Source: an uncultured Christensenella sp. (GTDB lineage Bacteria; Bacillota; Clostridia; Christensenellales; Borkfalkiaceae). From it: a stretch of DNA of 14,980 bases. Numbering within the stretch: position 1 is the first letter of the stretch; each line of letters opens with the position of its first letter. The stretch lies in contig CAJTXM010000010.1 in NCBI GenBank assembly GCA_910583545.1, forward strand, positions 1-14,980. Direction: 5' to 3'. The position numbers and the translations under genes were made by a program. The notes below the pieces were generated by a model, which did not search any database, had not been told where the DNA came from, and was given only the letters and a program-made list of their open reading frames with translations. Shown here in pieces: positions 1 through 5,442 of this stretch.

Positions 1-41
1 CCGTTCAGTTTTTTTCCTGTTCTGAAATTACGTTTTTTCAT
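1..41 (-). CDS. N-terminus of unidentified leftward gene (partial)
   Basis: Reading leftward, an AAGGAG ribosome binding site about 6 nt before an ATG at 41 opens a frame that runs off the window edge after 13 codons (MKKRNFRTGKKLN). The strong, well-spaced site is the main evidence that this is a real start. The visible residues are very basic and match no family I can name. It is transcribed away from the HTH gene at 175, so the two share a 133-bp divergent intergenic region containing two palindromes. Function cannot be assigned from this fragment. Confidence 0.55.
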   Translation of the reverse strand, partial: MKKRNFRTGKKLN

Positions 42-82
42 TGTTTTCTCCTTTTGTTTTTAATTATTAGGTTTTTTAAAGA

Positions 83-110
83 TTTACATCTGTAAACCGC
101 AGTACTGCGG
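83..110. promoter_or_regulatory. Two abutting palindromes, candidate operator
   Basis: TTTACA-TC-TGTAAA (83-96) is followed with no gap by the perfect 14-bp palindrome CCGCAGTACTGCGG (97-110). They lie between the leftward start at 41 and the rightward HTH gene at 175. Paired dyads in the divergent region next to a small XRE-type regulator are typical of autoregulatory operators. The binding role is inference; only the symmetry is seen. The leftward TGTAAA half could also overlap a -35 region for the gene at 41. Confidence 0.45.
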
Positions 111-174
111 AATGGCTTAGTATTTTTTTAAAAAAAAGAAATAAAATTCATATTGTTAAGCGCAGGGGGTAATA

Positions 175-414
175 ATGACTTTATCAGAGGCTGTTTCAAT
201 AAGAATTGATGAATTAATGAAAGAAAGAAAAATAACACAATATAGACTTTCAATATTAAGTGGAGTTTCGCAATCAACTATCGGTGATATAAGGTGGCAG
301 AGAAACAAATCAGTAAATCTTCGTATAATTTATGAAATTGCACAAGGATTAAAAATGGATTTAATACAGTTTTTTAATTCACCTGTATTTGAAGGGGAGA
401 ATATAACGGACTAA
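175..414 (+). CDS. Small XRE/Cro-type helix-turn-helix regulator
   Basis: A 79-residue protein that is essentially one HTH domain. Residues 5-65 read as a Cro/CI-type fold: helix 1 (SIRIDELMKERK), the HTH proper with TQYRLSILSGVSQSTIGDI at about 21-39, then a helix ending in EIAQGLKMDLIQFF, the usual family tail. It should bind DNA as a dimer, probably at its own promoter; the palindromes at 83-110 are the obvious candidates. An AGGGGGT ribosome binding site lies just before the ATG. The gene is AT-rich and uses AGA, ATA and AAA codons heavily, unlike the genes after 716, which suggests acquired DNA. No toxin, integrase or phage partner is visible, so its regulon is unknown. Confidence 0.85.
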   Translation: MTLSEAVSIRIDELMKERKITQYRLSILSGVSQSTIGDIRWQRNKSVNLRIIYEIAQGLKMDLIQFFNSPVFEGENITD

Positions 415-442
415 AAAAGCAAGCCATGTTTAAATAAATAAA

Positions 443-466
443 AGTGTGCTTCAAATGAAGCACACT
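443..466 (-). terminator. Hairpin with U-tract on the minus strand
   Basis: AGTGTGCTTC (443-452), loop AAAT, GAAGCACACT (457-466) make a perfect 10-bp stem. Read leftward it is followed by TTTATTTATTT, the layout of an intrinsic terminator. Read rightward it is followed by CGGAAATG, which is not. So it more probably ends a leftward transcript than the HTH gene, although no leftward gene is visible upstream. An alternative 9-bp pairing of 450-458 with 479-487 would disrupt it. Confidence 0.5.
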
Positions 467-491
467 CGGAAATGCACGTCATTTGAAATTT

Positions 492-590
492 GCTACAACT
501 CCAAATAATATTAACAACGGACATTAATTAGTGCATATCCTACAAGGTAGAATATGTCTGTTGTTAAAAAATATTAAATTGAGTTGTAGC
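492..590. repeat. 99-bp nested imperfect inverted repeat
   Basis: This fills most of the gene-free stretch 415-715. The outer arms GCTACAACTC (492-501) and GAGTTGTAGC (581-590) are perfect. The inner arms AACAACGGACAT (513-524) and ATGTCTGTTGTT (554-565) differ at one base. The centre holds a further small hairpin (534-538 with 552-556, and CTAC 540-543 with GTAG 547-550). On the plus strand the outer stem is followed by TCTTTTATTTT, so it could be a long terminator for the HTH gene, a small structured RNA, or a remnant miniature mobile element. No target-site duplication is evident and it holds no convincing ORF. Confidence 0.55.
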
Positions 591-616
591 TCTTTTATTT
601 TAGCACAGTCAAATTA

Positions 617-648
617 AAAAAGCAAGCGCAATAATGCACTTGCTTTTT
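617..648. terminator. Bidirectional intrinsic terminator
   Basis: AAAAAGCAAG (617-626) pairs with CTTGCTTTTT (639-648), and an inner GCA/TGC pairing closes a four-base loop. The A-tract and T-tract flanks let it work on either strand. It lies 68 bp beyond the stop of the leftward deacetylase gene and is its likely terminator. Confidence 0.7.
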
Positions 649-715
649 GTTATATTTTCAACTAAAATTTCTCACCGATTACTCCTTATAATGACGGTTT
701 GAGGCAATATCTTAC

Positions 716-1402
716 TTAAAATTTCTTAAATACGTAGTTCTGACTTTTGAAATACTGAATAATTTTTTTCAGTGCGGCAGCGGTAGTGGTTTTTGAAGTT
801 GAATCGTGTGCAAGCAGAACAACTTTATTCAGTCCTTTTGAAGTTTCCACCGTGCTTTTATATATGAGGTCTACGGGCGCATTGCAGTATTCTGCGTCGC
901 GCGTGGAAGCGTTCCAGTCAATGAATTTCATACCGTGCTGTTTTACTGCTGAAATCATTCTTTTGCTCAGCCCGTAACTTCCGCCGGGGAAACGGTATAC
1001 GGCGGAAAATTGCCCCGTAACCTCTTTTATTAAATTATTGCATTTATCGATGTCTGCAATCAGTTTTTCTGGCGAGGCATAAATTTTTTTATAGTCGTGA
1101 GTGTAGGAATGTACTGCAACCGTGTGCCCTTCGGCAAATTCACGTTCCAAAAGATATTTTCTCAGCTTTGCGTTCTGTCCCACGATAAAAAACGTTGCCG
1201 TAACGTTTTCTTCTTTTAAAACGTCTAAAATTTTCGGGGTCACTCTGTCGCTCGGCCCGTCGTCAAAGGTCAGATATACGCTTTTTTCGGCGTCAACTTC
1301 GCCTAATGCGGTTTTTTCGGAGTTTATAAGCTGACTGCACATAACTAAAATCAGGGCAATTGCTAATAGAATTGCACAATAAGCGTGATAATTCCTGTTC
1401 AT
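716..1402 (-). CDS. Polysaccharide deacetylase, NodB/CE4 family, membrane-anchored
   Basis: A 228-residue protein with an N-terminal membrane anchor or signal segment (about 7-24) followed by a complete NodB homology domain. All CE4 motifs are visible: TFDDGPS (45-51, catalytic Asp and metal Asp), HSYTH (98-102, metal-binding His pair), RFPGG (137-141), DWN (162-164), and LLAHDS with His199. The family removes N-acetyl groups from peptidoglycan or related polymers outside the membrane with a divalent metal. The size and short anchor resemble the PdaA/PdaB sporulation deacetylases, but I cannot assign a subfamily. It lies 49 bp downstream of the SPOR-like gene on the same strand with no terminator between, so the two are probably cotranscribed. 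AAGGA sits unusually close (1 nt) to the chosen ATG, and no better start is seen. Confidence 0.9.
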   Translation of the reverse strand: MNRNYHAYCAILLAIALILVMCSQLINSEKTALGEVDAEKSVYLTFDDGPSDRVTPKILDVLKEENVTATFFIVGQNAKLRKYLLEREFAEGHTVAVHSYTHDYKKIYASPEKLIADIDKCNNLIKEVTGQFSAVYRFPGGSYGLSKRMISAVKQHGMKFIDWNASTRDAEYCNAPVDLIYKSTVETSKGLNKVVLLAHDSTSKTTTAAALKKIIQYFKSQNYVFKKF

Positions 1403-1451
1403 ATCCTTATATTGTGCAGTTTCCCGTTTTTTACCAGCGTTTTTAAAATTA

Positions 1452-2117
1452 TCACAATTTCGCGTTTATAATTCTGTCGGCAAGCGCTATTTGCATATAT
1501 CTCATATTTTTGGCGTACAGAAAACCTCCGAATTTTCCGCATTCGTCCGCCGCGCTTTGCAGACTTTCCGAAAAACCGTTATTTTTATTGTTTTTTATAA
1601 GTCCGTTTAAGGCGTCGCGGATGTCTGAAAGTATGCCTTTTGCTTTGCTCTGCGAATACGCGCCCGTGTCAAGCCCGTTTGCACAGTCGTATGCAAGGCG
1701 GGAAAGAGAGTTCAATGTGTTCAGATTTCCCTCGTAAAGTTTTTTGTTTTTCTTGCTGCCGTATGAGGGGAACGAACTCGTTTCTATTTTTTTGATAAAG
1801 CAGTCAAGCTCTTTCTTTTTCAACGTTGCTAAAACGTTTTCGGCTTCTTCGCTTTCGTAGTAACAGGACAGAGTAACGTAGTATTCTCCGCCGTATTCCA
1901 AAACGTAGCCTGCTCCGCCTAAACTTGACGCCGTGTCTGAAAGCGAACCTGCCGAAACCGCGTTGTCGCTTCGGCGGTAGCATACAAAGTAAAACGTCTC
2001 TTCGAAAACTATCTTCTCTCCCGAACAGGACAGCGCGCTTATAATTATTATGACGGTAGTAATTGCTATCACGCCCAAAGCTATAAAAAGCTGTAAATTA
2101 ATTCTTTTTTTAATCAT
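1452..2117 (-). CDS. Membrane-anchored protein with possible SPOR-like segment
   Basis: A 221-residue protein: a basic N-terminus (MIKKR), one transmembrane helix (about 8-30), then an extracytoplasmic part. Residues 42-110 have the outline of a SPOR peptidoglycan-binding repeat: FYFVCYRR, a GGEYYVTLSCY strand, then EEAENVLATLKKKELDCFIKK. The fit is by eye and loose. Residues 130-220 are predicted helical and unassigned. The longer open frame upstream runs through the tRNA gene, so I start at the internal ATG at 2117, directly ahead of the anchor. It has no clear Shine-Dalgarno; a TATAAT hexamer lies immediately upstream instead. Its position before a CE4 deacetylase suggests a cell-wall or spore-cortex role, which is inference. 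Confidence 0.65.
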   Translation of the reverse strand: MIKKRINLQLFIALGVIAITTVIIIISALSCSGEKIVFEETFYFVCYRRSDNAVSAGSLSDTASSLGGAGYVLEYGGEYYVTLSCYYESEEAENVLATLKKKELDCFIKKIETSSFPSYGSKKNKKLYEGNLNTLNSLSRLAYDCANGLDTGAYSQSKAKGILSDIRDALNGLIKNNKNNGFSESLQSAADECGKFGGFLYAKNMRYMQIALADRIINAKL

Positions 2118-2161
2118 ATTATAAGATATTTCGCAATAAACAAAATTATTGTAAAAATCGC

Positions 2162-2189
2162 TTGCAAATTCTTTAAAATTTGATATAAT
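2162..2189 (+). promoter_or_regulatory. Promoter of tRNA-Thr
   Basis: TTGCAA (2162-2167), a 16-bp spacer and TATAAT (2184-2189) stand about 42 bp before the mature tRNA. The leader holds a small hairpin, ACCGCA-TTTAC-TGCGGT (2200-2216), that may matter for 5' processing. Confidence 0.65.
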
Positions 2190-2231
2190 GATACCGTTGA
2201 CCGCATTTACTGCGGTGAATATCCGATATAT

Positions 2232-2307
2232 GCTACTGTGGCTCAGCTGGTAGAGCAGCTGATTCGTAATCAGCAGGTCGCCGGTTCGAATCCGGCCAGT
2301 AGCTCCA
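2232..2307 (+). tRNA. tRNA-Thr (anticodon CGT, reads ACG)
   Basis: A full cloverleaf can be drawn. The acceptor stem is GCTACTG (2232-2238) with CAGTAGC (2297-2303). The anticodon stem GCTGA/TCAGC holds the loop TTCGTAA with anticodon CGT at 2265-2267, tRNA positions 34-36. The T stem GCCGG/CCGGC surrounds TTCGAAT. The discriminator is T at 2304, as in many Gram-positive threonine tRNAs, and CCA is encoded (2305-2307). An intrinsic terminator follows within a few bases. Its last 16 bases plus flank recur 150 bp downstream. Confidence 0.97.
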
Positions 2308-2461
2308 AAAAAACAAACCGCCTTTCGGGGCGGTTTGTTTTTTGTAATTACTTCGACTGTTCCAACCGTATTCGCGCGAGGGCGTAGCCCGAAGTTTTGC
2401 GCACCTTGTTGTAACAATTTTCAGACAATAAGGCGCAAAATCCGTCCAGTAGCTCCAAAAA
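2289..2461 (+). repeat. Direct repeat of the tRNA-Thr 3' end, 150 bp apart
   Basis: The 23 bases at 2289-2311 (last part of the T arm, 3' acceptor strand, CCA and following A run) recur at 2439-2461 with a single difference (G2295 against T2445). The second copy is not part of a foldable tRNA: its 5' side is unrelated. Such 3'-end duplications are the classic trace of site-specific integration into a tRNA gene, but deletion of a second tandem tRNA would leave the same pattern. No integrase gene remains between the copies. The interval holds a hairpin GGGC-GTA-GCCC (2380-2390) and an imperfect inverted repeat (2395-2411 with 2426-2440). Confidence 0.75.
2311..2345 (+). terminator. Intrinsic terminator after tRNA-Thr
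   Basis: AAACAAACCGCC (2311-2322) pairs perfectly with GGCGGTTTGTTT (2329-2340) around a six-base loop and is followed by more T residues. Confidence 0.85.
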
Positions 2462-2490
2462 GACGGCGTCCGTTTGGACGCCGTCTTTTT
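2457..2490 (+). terminator. Second intrinsic terminator after the tRNA-end repeat
   Basis: AGACGGCGTCC (2461-2471) pairs with GGACGCCGTCT (2476-2486) around GTTT, with A and T tracts on either side. It stands directly after the second copy of the tRNA 3' end, in the same relation as the first terminator to the intact tRNA. Confidence 0.85.
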
Positions 2491-2504
2491 GTTTGGAATT
2501 AATA

Positions 2505-2533
2505 TTGACAATTTTTTTGTTTTGTTATATAAT
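2505..2533 (+). promoter_or_regulatory. Consensus sigma-A promoter
   Basis: TTGACA (2505-2510), exactly 17 bp, then TATAAT (2528-2533): a full match to the housekeeping consensus. It drives the membrane protein gene at 2555, whose GGGAG ribosome binding site follows at 2543-2547. Confidence 0.9.
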
Positions 2534-2554
2534 AAATAAAAAGGGAGAGAAAAT

Positions 2555-3040
2555 ATGAACGTTATGATAAATCACGCGGAGTTCGGCGATATTGTTTATG
2601 AGGAAAATTTTTGGACGGGGAAAAAGTCTGTTTCTATTAACGGTACTCCTTTGGAAAAAATATCGAAAAAGCAGTTCAGATTGCAGGACGGCGGCACCGT
2701 GACCGTAAGCGGAAATTTTTTACAGGGTGCGTGCCTTAATTTGAACGGTGAAACGATAAGACTTACTCCCAAATTGAAATGGTACGAAGTTGTACTTTGT
2801 ATTTTACCGCTCATATTTACGCTGACCTGGGGCAATATTCCTGCGCTCTGTGACATCGTTCCCGTTGTCGGAGGAATGATAGGAGGAGCAATAGGCGGTG
2901 TGTTCAGTATGGTAGGACTTTACGCAATAAGAAGCGTGAAACCTCTTTGGCTCAAAATCGTTATAGGTATTGCAAGTTTTGCACTAACTTTCGGAATTTG
3001 CTGCGGAATAGGTTATGCTCTTATCAGCGCATTGAATTAA
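2555..3040 (+). CDS. Small membrane protein of unknown function
   Basis: A 161-residue protein I do not recognise. Residues 1-75 look like a soluble beta-rich domain (short strands such as KKSVSINGTPL and GGTVTVSGNF). Three hydrophobic segments follow at about 77-92, 101-125 and 131-158. The second is very glycine-rich (GGMIGGAIGG), a pattern that favours tight helix packing. There is no signal peptide before the soluble part, so that domain is probably cytoplasmic. Expression should be strong and constitutive: perfect promoter, good ribosome binding site and its own terminator at 3061-3095 make it a single-gene unit. Confidence 0.8.
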   Translation: MNVMINHAEFGDIVYEENFWTGKKSVSINGTPLEKISKKQFRLQDGGTVTVSGNFLQGACLNLNGETIRLTPKLKWYEVVLCILPLIFTLTWGNIPALCDIVPVVGGMIGGAIGGVFSMVGLYAIRSVKPLWLKIVIGIASFALTFGICCGIGYALISALN

Positions 3041-3060
3041 AATATAAAATTTCAATTTTT

Positions 3061-3095
3061 ACAGGACTTTGTTTTTTTGCAAAGTCCTGTTTTCT
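3061..3095 (+). terminator. Intrinsic terminator
   Basis: ACAGGACTTTG (3061-3071) and CAAAGTCCTGT (3080-3090) form a perfect 11-bp stem followed by TTTCTT. It closes the single-gene unit starting at 2555. Confidence 0.85.
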
Positions 3096-3111
3096 TATTG
3101 CGGATAATTAC

Positions 3112-3140
3112 TTGCAAAACAAATTGATTTGTTTTAAAAT
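3112..3140 (+). promoter_or_regulatory. Probable promoter of the lipoprotein gene
   Basis: TTGCAA (3112-3117), 17 bp, TAAAAT (3135-3140). Transcription would begin near 3147, only a few bases before the ATG at 3151, leaving almost no leader and no Shine-Dalgarno. Confidence 0.5.
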
Positions 3141-3150
3141 TATTTTCGTT

Positions 3151-5385
3151 ATGGTATATATAAAAAAGTTATTCAACTCAAAAATTTTAGTTGCGCTTAT
3201 CTTCATTTTTAGCGCATTAAGCGGTATATTGTTTACTGCGTGTTCGGGAAATGATGCAAAAGAGCCGGAAAACGGAGTTTCCGAACAGGGAGACAAACGG
3301 ATTTTTTCTTTTGCGGAACACGTCGGAACGATATCCAATCCGGGGATGGGCTATACTACGACCGATTGGTATCATACAGCGGTAGGTGCAACGCCCGTAC
3401 GGGATAAGCAGGGAGATATCGTACTGTTTTTTATTGATTTAAGCCCGTTTTCGGCAGGCGCAAATTCCGACGGCGTCGACTACGATCTGGACGAACGTTT
3501 TTTTATATCTTTGCGTGCAACATTCGAAAACTGCCGTAAAAACGGATCGACGGTAGCCGTTCGTTTCAGATACGACGAAAACGGCAGGGATAATCCCGAA
3601 CCGAACAGTTTCGAACAGATTTTAAAGCATATTTCCCAAATCAAGCAAAGCAAAGTTTTAGAAGATTATAAAGACATTTTAATGTTTGTCGAAAGCGGAT
3701 TTGTCGGTAAATGGGGCGAACAGCACGGGGGAAAGTATACATCGGTTGATTACAAAGCGAGACTATTAAAAGCTATGCTCGATTGCGTACCTTCGCCGAT
3801 ACCCGTCACGGTTCGCACACCCGACACGTTTGCGAAATTCGTCGGGATAGAAAGAAATAAACTTGCCGACTATAAGGCGGAAGAAGGGAGCGAAGCTTCG
3901 CGCGTAGGGCTTTACAACGACGGATATATGGGTTCCGATTCCGATCTGGGAACTTACGCCGACCGCGAAATCGAAACGCAGTGGCTTTCAAATCAGACTT
4001 TAACGTCCTGCTTCGGCGGTGAATTTTCCGGGAATATCGAATTTGCCAAGAAATACGACGCGTATCTGCCCGAAAACTGTATTCCCGAAATGTATAAAAC
4101 TCATTTAACCTATATAAACAGCAACATTTTTCAGCTCTATAAAGAATATAAATTCGATAAAAATTACGATGTCGGCGGCATCGACAACTCGGCGTATTAC
4201 GGACAGACGGTATTCGATTTCATAAGGGATCACCTCGGTTACCGTTTCGTGCTCGGAGAAACCGTTTTTCCCAAAAAATTATTGCAGGGCGGAATACTCG
4301 AATTTGATTTTTCACTCGTGAATAAAGGTTTTGCAAATCCTATAAAGAAGCAGAAATGCGAAATCATACTCGAAAAAGACGGAAATTTCGTAACGGCGGA
4401 AGTTGGTTTGGATCCTGCAAAGTGGTATTCCGGTAAAAAAATTTCTCAAACGCTCAAAATAAAGTTGCCTGCATTTTTGCAGGAGGGCGAATGGAAAGTT
4501 TATCTTAAAAGCTCGCTCGGCGTCGATGAACTGAAAAATTATAATTACCGTTCTATCAGATTTGCAAATAAAGACGTGTGGAACGAAACTTTGGGCGCAA
4601 ATTATTTAGGCTTCGTTGAAATTCAGTCATCCGGAAGCTGCGACAACACAATAGGTGAAACGGACGGTAAAACGGAATTCGCCCAGCTCTATAATTTAGG
4701 CGGAAGAGTTTGCGTAGACGGAACTGTTTCTGCCGATGAGTGGAGTGAAAGCGATAAGATTGCCGAAAGCGGAAAATATTCGCTGTATGCAAAGTGCGAC
4801 GGCGAAAACCTGTATATTGCGGCGGATATTCCGCACGGTTCCAAGTCGCCCGTGTTCAATTTCAAAGCAAAAAATGCTGAAAACGGACTATCCTATTGGC
4901 TTTATCAGCAGGCAGGCGGTTTCATATATTTCAACCACGAAGAGCGCCTCGGACACGGCGGATTGATTATAAAGTATTCTGATTTTGCTTTCGAAATTAA
5001 AATTCCTTTCCGTATGCTCGAAATAGAAAACGGAAGTCAGCTTTCCGAAGTAAGCGTTTTCGTGCAGGACAGCGCGGACGAATGGAAGGGAAAGGGCAGT
5101 ATAAAGACCGAAACCGCGTATACTGCCGTAAGCGATTTCAGGGTGTTCAACTCTTTTATAAATCTTACGGCAGACGATAAAAGCGAGCTGAAATTCAAAA
5201 TAGAAGCCGATACGGAAATCGAAAGTGTGGTGTGGTATCTGGACGGAATTGAAATAGCAAGCGGCAATCTGCTGTCGCTTACGCTGAAAGATAACGCAAA
5301 AGACCGTCGTATAACTGCAAAAATTACGGCTTTAAACGGCACTGCGAAAACTGTCGAAATTGCACAAATCAACGTTAAAGGTTGA
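3151..5385 (+). CDS. Secreted lipoprotein with DUF4874/DUF4832 and CBM9-like modules
   Basis: A 744-residue protein. A lipoprotein signal covers 1-31 (basic start, hydrophobic core 12-28, LFTAC lipobox with Cys31). Residues about 50-370 match the DUF4874 plus DUF4832 pair as I know it: an early NPGMGY, GKWGEQHG (186-193), GLYNDGYMGSDSDLGTY from 253, and a closing GYRFVLGE near 363. These families have a TIM-barrel look of glycoside-hydrolase type; the activity is not established to my knowledge. Residues 370-500 look like a beta-sandwich. About 515-660 resembles a CBM9/DOMON-like carbohydrate-binding module (CVDGTVSADEW). The C-terminus (665-744) looks Ig-like. The open frame extends upstream to 2947, but that part overlaps the preceding gene and terminator, so I start at 3151. 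The likely role is binding or cleaving extracellular polysaccharide. Confidence 0.8.
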   Translation: MVYIKKLFNSKILVALIFIFSALSGILFTACSGNDAKEPENGVSEQGDKRIFSFAEHVGTISNPGMGYTTTDWYHTAVGATPVRDKQGDIVLFFIDLSPFSAGANSDGVDYDLDERFFISLRATFENCRKNGSTVAVRFRYDENGRDNPEPNSFEQILKHISQIKQSKVLEDYKDILMFVESGFVGKWGEQHGGKYTSVDYKARLLKAMLDCVPSPIPVTVRTPDTFAKFVGIERNKLADYKAEEGSEASRVGLYNDGYMGSDSDLGTYADREIETQWLSNQTLTSCFGGEFSGNIEFAKKYDAYLPENCIPEMYKTHLTYINSNIFQLYKEYKFDKNYDVGGIDNSAYYGQTVFDFIRDHLGYRFVLGETVFPKKLLQGGILEFDFSLVNKGFANPIKKQKCEIILEKDGNFVTAEVGLDPAKWYSGKKISQTLKIKLPAFLQEGEWKVYLKSSLGVDELKNYNYRSIRFANKDVWNETLGANYLGFVEIQSSGSCDNTIGETDGKTEFAQLYNLGGRVCVDGTVSADEWSESDKIAESGKYSLYAKCDGENLYIAADIPHGSKSPVFNFKAKNAENGLSYWLYQQAGGFIYFNHEERLGHGGLIIKYSDFAFEIKIPFRMLEIENGSQLSEVSVFVQDSADEWKGKGSIKTETAYTAVSDFRVFNSFINLTADDKSELKFKIEADTEIESVVWYLDGIEIASGNLLSLTLKDNAKDRRITAKITALNGTAKTVEIAQINVKG

Positions 5386-5410
5386 CAAATTATAAGCTTT
5401 GCTTTAATAT
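5382..5410 (+). promoter_or_regulatory. galE promoter overlapping upstream stop codon
   Basis: TTGACA (5382-5387), 17 bp, TAATAT (5405-5410). The -35 box contains the TGA stop (5383-5385) of the lipoprotein gene. No terminator separates the two genes, so galE may also receive read-through. Confidence 0.75.
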
Positions 5411-5442
5411 TAATGTACTGTTTAACTAATAAGGAGAAAATA

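Noticed and set aside
411..524. Leftward short ORF through the hairpin island
   Set aside because: No ribosome binding site, runs through the stems and ends over the HTH stop codon; composition looks random.
650..700. AAGGAG-like site followed by GTG on the minus strand below the deacetylase gene
   Set aside because: The frame stops after five codons and no gene follows.
2233..2511. 92-codon leftward open frame across the tRNA and the terminators
   Set aside because: It is antisense to the tRNA and both hairpins; frames like this, with an SNRRPADYESAALP-type tail, are common spurious translations of tRNA genes.
2947..3150. 68-codon N-terminal extension of the lipoprotein frame
   Set aside because: It overlaps the membrane protein gene and its terminator in another frame, and would bury the lipoprotein signal peptide inside the protein.
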